This document shows, in pieces, positions 5,964 to 8,180 of a stretch of 8,180 nt of DNA. Source of the stretch: Lachnospiraceae bacterium (GTDB lineage: Bacteria; Bacillota_A; Clostridia; Lachnospirales; Lachnospiraceae); assembly GCA_017613595.1 (NCBI GenBank), contig JAGADM010000050.1, positions 1-8,180 on the forward strand. The letters are read 5' to 3'. The notes under the pieces are model-generated. The model was given only the letters and a program-made list of their open reading frames with translations. It ran no database searches and was not told the DNA's origin. How positions within the stretch are numbered: the stretch's first letter is position 1; each line of letters opens with the position of its first letter. The translations under genes and the position numbers were made by a program.

Positions 5964-6488
5964 ATGGCACGCAATAATCATAACGTAACAATCCGCATAA
6001 CACTCACCGCGCTCTTTATGGCGCTGAATATAGCAATGTCCTCTTTCGGCATTCCGGTCCCCGGCGGACACCTCTATCTGTGTGACGCTGTCATCGTTCT
6101 CGCTTCGATCCTGCTGAACCCGGGCGAGGCATTTGTCGTAGGCGGTATCGGATCCTTCCTCGGAGACTTCCTCTTCTATCCGGAGCCGATGTACGTATCG
6201 CTTGTAACGCACGGCCTGCAGGCTGCCGTAATTTCACTCATCTCGCATAACACGCTTAAGAAGCACCCTCGTATCGCATCGGGTATCGGCGCAATTATCG
6301 GTGCCGCCATCATGGTTACCGGTTACACGCTCGGAAAGATTTTCGTATACAGCACGTACGAGTACGCAATGCTGAAGCTTCCGTTTGAGATCGTTCAGGG
6401 TCTTGTCGGTGTCGTAGTCGGATTTGCCCTCTGCTGGCATTTCGGAATCCATAAGGCGTTTGACAAGGTTCTCCGCCGCGAGGCCTAG
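5964..6488 (+). CDS. ECF transporter S component (vitamin-type substrate-binding membrane protein)
   Basis: A 174-residue integral membrane protein with about six hydrophobic segments (roughly 13-29, 38-52, 54-73, 77-95, 105-128 and 140-161). The N-terminal half has the pattern of the ECF S component families (ECF-S/DUF1393-like): ITLTALFMALNIAM, then VPGGHLYLCDAVIVLASILL, then GGIGSFLGDFL. It would bind a vitamin or precursor and pair with a shared ECF ATPase-transmembrane module encoded elsewhere, since none is nearby. Position next to a divergent MocR-type gene suggests a vitamin B6 or related pyrimidine substrate (PdxU- or HmpT-like), but this is inference from context. The ATG at 5964 is preferred over the in-frame ATG at 5910 because it has AAAGGAG nine bases upstream and the first 18 codons of the longer form cover the control region. 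A terminator follows. Confidence 0.88.
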   Translation: MARNNHNVTIRITLTALFMALNIAMSSFGIPVPGGHLYLCDAVIVLASILLNPGEAFVVGGIGSFLGDFLFYPEPMYVSLVTHGLQAAVISLISHNTLKKHPRIASGIGAIIGAAIMVTGYTLGKIFVYSTYEYAMLKLPFEIVQGLVGVVVGFALCWHFGIHKAFDKVLRREA

Positions 6489-6511
6489 AATCTCCTTTGT
6501 TAGCCATATAT

Positions 6512-6551
6512 GAAGAAAGGGCTGTGTCTGCAGTCCTTTCTTCTTTATTAT
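6512..6551 (+). terminator. Rho-independent terminator after the ECF S component gene
   Basis: Arms GAAGAAAGGGCTG (6512-6524) and CAGTCCTTTCTTC (6531-6543) form a 13-pair stem with one G-U wobble and a six-base loop. The tail is TTTATTAT. It lies 23 bases after the stop codon. Confidence 0.85.
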
Positions 6552-6573
6552 CTGCCTTGTCCCTTCGCCGCAA

Positions 6574-6602
6574 TTGACAATCCCCTTCCGCAATGATAGA
6601 AT
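6574..6602 (+). promoter_or_regulatory. Promoter of the tRNA-Leu gene
   Basis: Perfect TTGACA at 6574-6579, a 17-base spacer and TAGAAT at 6597-6602 (one mismatch to TATAAT). Transcription should start near 6609, only a few bases before the mature tRNA 5' end at 6615. Confidence 0.85.
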
Positions 6603-6614
6603 AAATCGTCACAT

Positions 6615-6694
<80 letters not shown>

Positions 6695-6708
6695 AAAGAA
6701 TATAACGT

Positions 6709-6743
6709 AAAGAGGCTGCCGGGTTATCCGACAGCCTCTTTTT
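6709..6743 (+). terminator. Terminator of the tRNA gene, probably bidirectional
   Basis: Perfect ten-base arms AAAGAGGCTG (6709-6718) and CAGCCTCTTT (6732-6741) with an inner CGG/CCG pairing and a run of five T at 6739-6743. On the opposite strand the same stem follows the membrane-protein gene by about 30 bases and ends in TTT, so it may also stop the convergent operon, less efficiently. Confidence 0.88.
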
Positions 6744-6771
6744 CACCTTGTTTTCAAAAGGAAGTCCCTGT

Positions 6772-7293
6772 TCATAGTTTAAATTCGGTATCCGGTCTTT
6801 TAGAGAGGATAAATGTGAAGATTGCGTTGACCACCATGGGCAGAAACAGAAAGATTGTAGTTACGACAGTATACCTCGTCGCGACATTCGTTACCTGCTC
6901 GTTGAACCCCAGTCGTTTGAGCCCCGAAATATAGCTCTCGGAGTTGAATTGAATGTTAAAGATCATCTCACCGACGCAGATCAGTGCGAAAGGAAAAAGC
7001 GGTCCGATATCCTGCTCCCGGCAGGCTTTCACAAAGAGCCAGACCTTTACCCCGATTTCGCCGAGAAGAAAGATACAGACAGCTATAAAGAGGAAAATCA
7101 TGAACACATTTCCCATTTTCTCGGCCGGGATCAGAAAGGAAGTGTCCATCACACTCGACGGTCCGTTCTTCGGATGATTATAAGCCCAGATCCTGTTCCC
7201 GATCTGCCCGATCGTGGCCACGAAGAAAACGATATCCGCTAATGAAAGGAATACCAAACCAAGCATAGACATATTCTTGACATAGTACTTCAT
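6772..7293 (-). CDS. Four-helix integral membrane protein of unknown function
   Basis: I do not recognise this 173-residue protein. Four hydrophobic segments are visible: about 10-32, 61-88, 96-116 and 142-163. The loop between the first two (residues 33-60, YNHPKNGPSSVMDTSF) is polar. The second and third helices contain acidic residues (GEIGVKVW and VGEMIF), which is unusual and may be functional. The C-terminus is short and polar. The start at 7293 is chosen over upstream codons because GGAGG lies about seven bases upstream and the longer frame would overlap the GNAT gene. Only one base separates it from the GNAT stop codon, and its ribosome binding site lies inside the last GNAT codons, so the two genes are translationally coupled. 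It is the last gene before the convergent tRNA. Confidence 0.75.
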   Translation of the reverse strand: MKYYVKNMSMLGLVFLSLADIVFFVATIGQIGNRIWAYNHPKNGPSSVMDTSFLIPAEKMGNVFMIFLFIAVCIFLLGEIGVKVWLFVKACREQDIGPLFPFALICVGEMIFNIQFNSESYISGLKRLGFNEQVTNVATRYTVVTTIFLFLPMVVNAIFTFILSKRPDTEFKL

Positions 7294-7294
7294 C

Positions 7295-8035
7295 TTACCC
7301 CTCCTTAAGCTTGTTGTATTCCTTCGTTGTTCCGTCATTAAAGCGGAAGCCGCACAGATTCATCCCGTTCCAGATTACCTCAAACCGGACGGCTCCGTCC
7401 TGCGCTTTCTTCAGAACCTCGATAAGGCTGCTCTTCGCCTCTTCCTCGGAGGACCATGCGCCGCTCTCCTTCTTCCATTCGGTCCACACCGGCAGGATAT
7501 ACTTCACCCCGACCTCAACATCTCGAGGCGGAGCCATTACCGAAAACAGCAGTTTTTCGTAGCAGGTCTCGTCCGGAGCCGCGTAGAAATCCGCAAATAC
7601 ACAAGGCTCCTTCGTATCGCGGAAACCGAACTTCGTGTGAAGACCGATGGATTTCACGTTGTCTTTATGTATGGCAACGACCACCTTTTCCGTAGAATCG
7701 TAATCCTGCAGAACGGCAAAAAGTTCCGCGTACATCTGCGTCGCAATGCCCTGCTGCCAATATGCCTTACGGACGTGAACGTCGCCGACATACCAGCGGG
7801 TGACCGATTCCGGGTCTCTCATGCATCTTAGGTAGCCGACAACCTTTCCCCCGTCCCACGAAAGGACTTCGAACCATTTGACGGCATACTGACGCTCGTA
7901 ATCCGTGCAGAAATCAATCTGACAGGAGCAGTCGATATCCGCAGGGATACCCTTTACTTCCCGGAAGAACTGTTCGAGCGCCTTCCGCTTCGCTTTGGAC
8001 ATATTTCTGTGTGTTTCCGTTATTTCATAACGCAT
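7295..8035 (-). CDS. GNAT-family N-acetyltransferase with a C-terminal extension
   Basis: A 246-residue protein. Residues about 1-160 form a GNAT acetyltransferase domain that would transfer an acetyl group from acetyl-CoA to an unknown amine. The acetyl-CoA pyrophosphate loop is QQGIAT at 94-99, preceded by the strand WYVGDVHVRKAYW, and the later motif HKDNVKSIGLHTKFGF (123-138) has the typical Asn126 and FGF. Residues about 170-246 form an extra domain (EVGVKYILPVWTEW, VRFEVIWNGMNLCGFRF) that I cannot assign. The start at 8035 has GGAGAG seven bases upstream. It lies 24 bases after a partial upstream gene and one base before the membrane-protein gene, so it sits in the middle of an operon. 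The family is confident; the substrate is unknown. Confidence 0.88.
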   Translation of the reverse strand: MRYEITETHRNMSKAKRKALEQFFREVKGIPADIDCSCQIDFCTDYERQYAVKWFEVLSWDGGKVVGYLRCMRDPESVTRWYVGDVHVRKAYWQQGIATQMYAELFAVLQDYDSTEKVVVAIHKDNVKSIGLHTKFGFRDTKEPCVFADFYAAPDETCYEKLLFSVMAPPRDVEVGVKYILPVWTEWKKESGAWSSEEEAKSSLIEVLKKAQDGAVRFEVIWNGMNLCGFRFNDGTTKEYNKLKEG

Positions 8036-8059
8036 GCATATTCTCTCCGTTCGAAATAT

Positions 8060-8180
8060 CTACCATCTGGCGTTTCTCTTATCAAGGAAGAATCCGAGAT
8101 TGAAGCGGACCTCCTTACGCTCGATGTCGCAGTTCGTGTAGCAGCAGGTGTCAAATCCGATCATCTCAAAGCCCATTGCC
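8060..8180 (-). CDS. C-terminal end of a partial gene, possibly another GNAT acetyltransferase
   Basis: Only the last 39 residues or so are inside the window, ending at TAG (8060-8062). The visible end, with MGFEMIGFDTCCYTN and EVRFNLGFF, resembles the closing strand of a GNAT domain, where a 'GFE.IG' turn often follows the last helix; this is a weak assignment. It contains two adjacent cysteines and a third nearby. The spacing of 24 bases to the GNAT start, with no promoter or terminator between, indicates it is in the same operon. Confidence 0.55.
   Translation of the reverse strand, partial: AMGFEMIGFDTCCYTNCDIERKEVRFNLGFFLDKRNARW

Overview
The window looks like chromosomal DNA from an anaerobic member of the Bacillota, most likely class Clostridia (Lachnospiraceae-like). 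That is an inference from strong AGGAGG-type ribosome binding sites, sigma-A type promoters close to consensus, a stand-alone ECF vitamin-transporter S component, a MocR-type regulator, a P-type ATPase with its metal-binding domain on a separate small gene, and a tRNA gene without encoded CCA. Codon use is moderately GC-rich. No insertion sequence, phage gene, CRISPR array or rRNA is visible, and every gap between genes is under 300 bases.

Layout from left to right. Positions 1-1325 (minus) carry most of an alpha/beta-hydrolase esterase whose end lies outside the window; it appears to contain a degenerate copy of the same fold in front of the active one. Positions 1404-2267 (minus) encode a patatin-like lipase with its own near-consensus promoter. 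Positions 2451-4619 (minus) form a metal-efflux operon: a 72-residue heavy-metal-binding protein followed by a Zn/Cd/Pb-class P1B ATPase. It has a consensus promoter, an ArsR/SmtB-like operator at the expected transcription start and a clear terminator, but no repressor gene is in the window. Positions 4717-5871 (minus) encode a MocR/GntR-type regulator that lacks the PLP-binding lysine (Gly320) and the last part of its aminotransferase domain. Divergent from it, 5964-6488 (plus) encodes an ECF S component, probably for a vitamin, followed by a terminator. A tRNA-Leu(UAG) gene at 6615-6694 (plus) has its own promoter and a terminator that may also serve the convergent operon. That operon, 6772 to beyond 8180 (minus), contains the end of a possible acetyltransferase gene, a GNAT acetyltransferase and a four-helix membrane protein of unknown function.

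How the genes work together. The small metal-binding protein probably works with or beside the ATPase, under metal-responsive repression. The MocR-like protein and the ECF S component share a control region with a 9-base direct repeat, which fits regulation of vitamin uptake, but the regulator has lost residues needed for normal cofactor chemistry. The most noteworthy points are this altered regulator, the candidate operators, and the tandem hydrolase. I see no clear previously undescribed multi-gene system.
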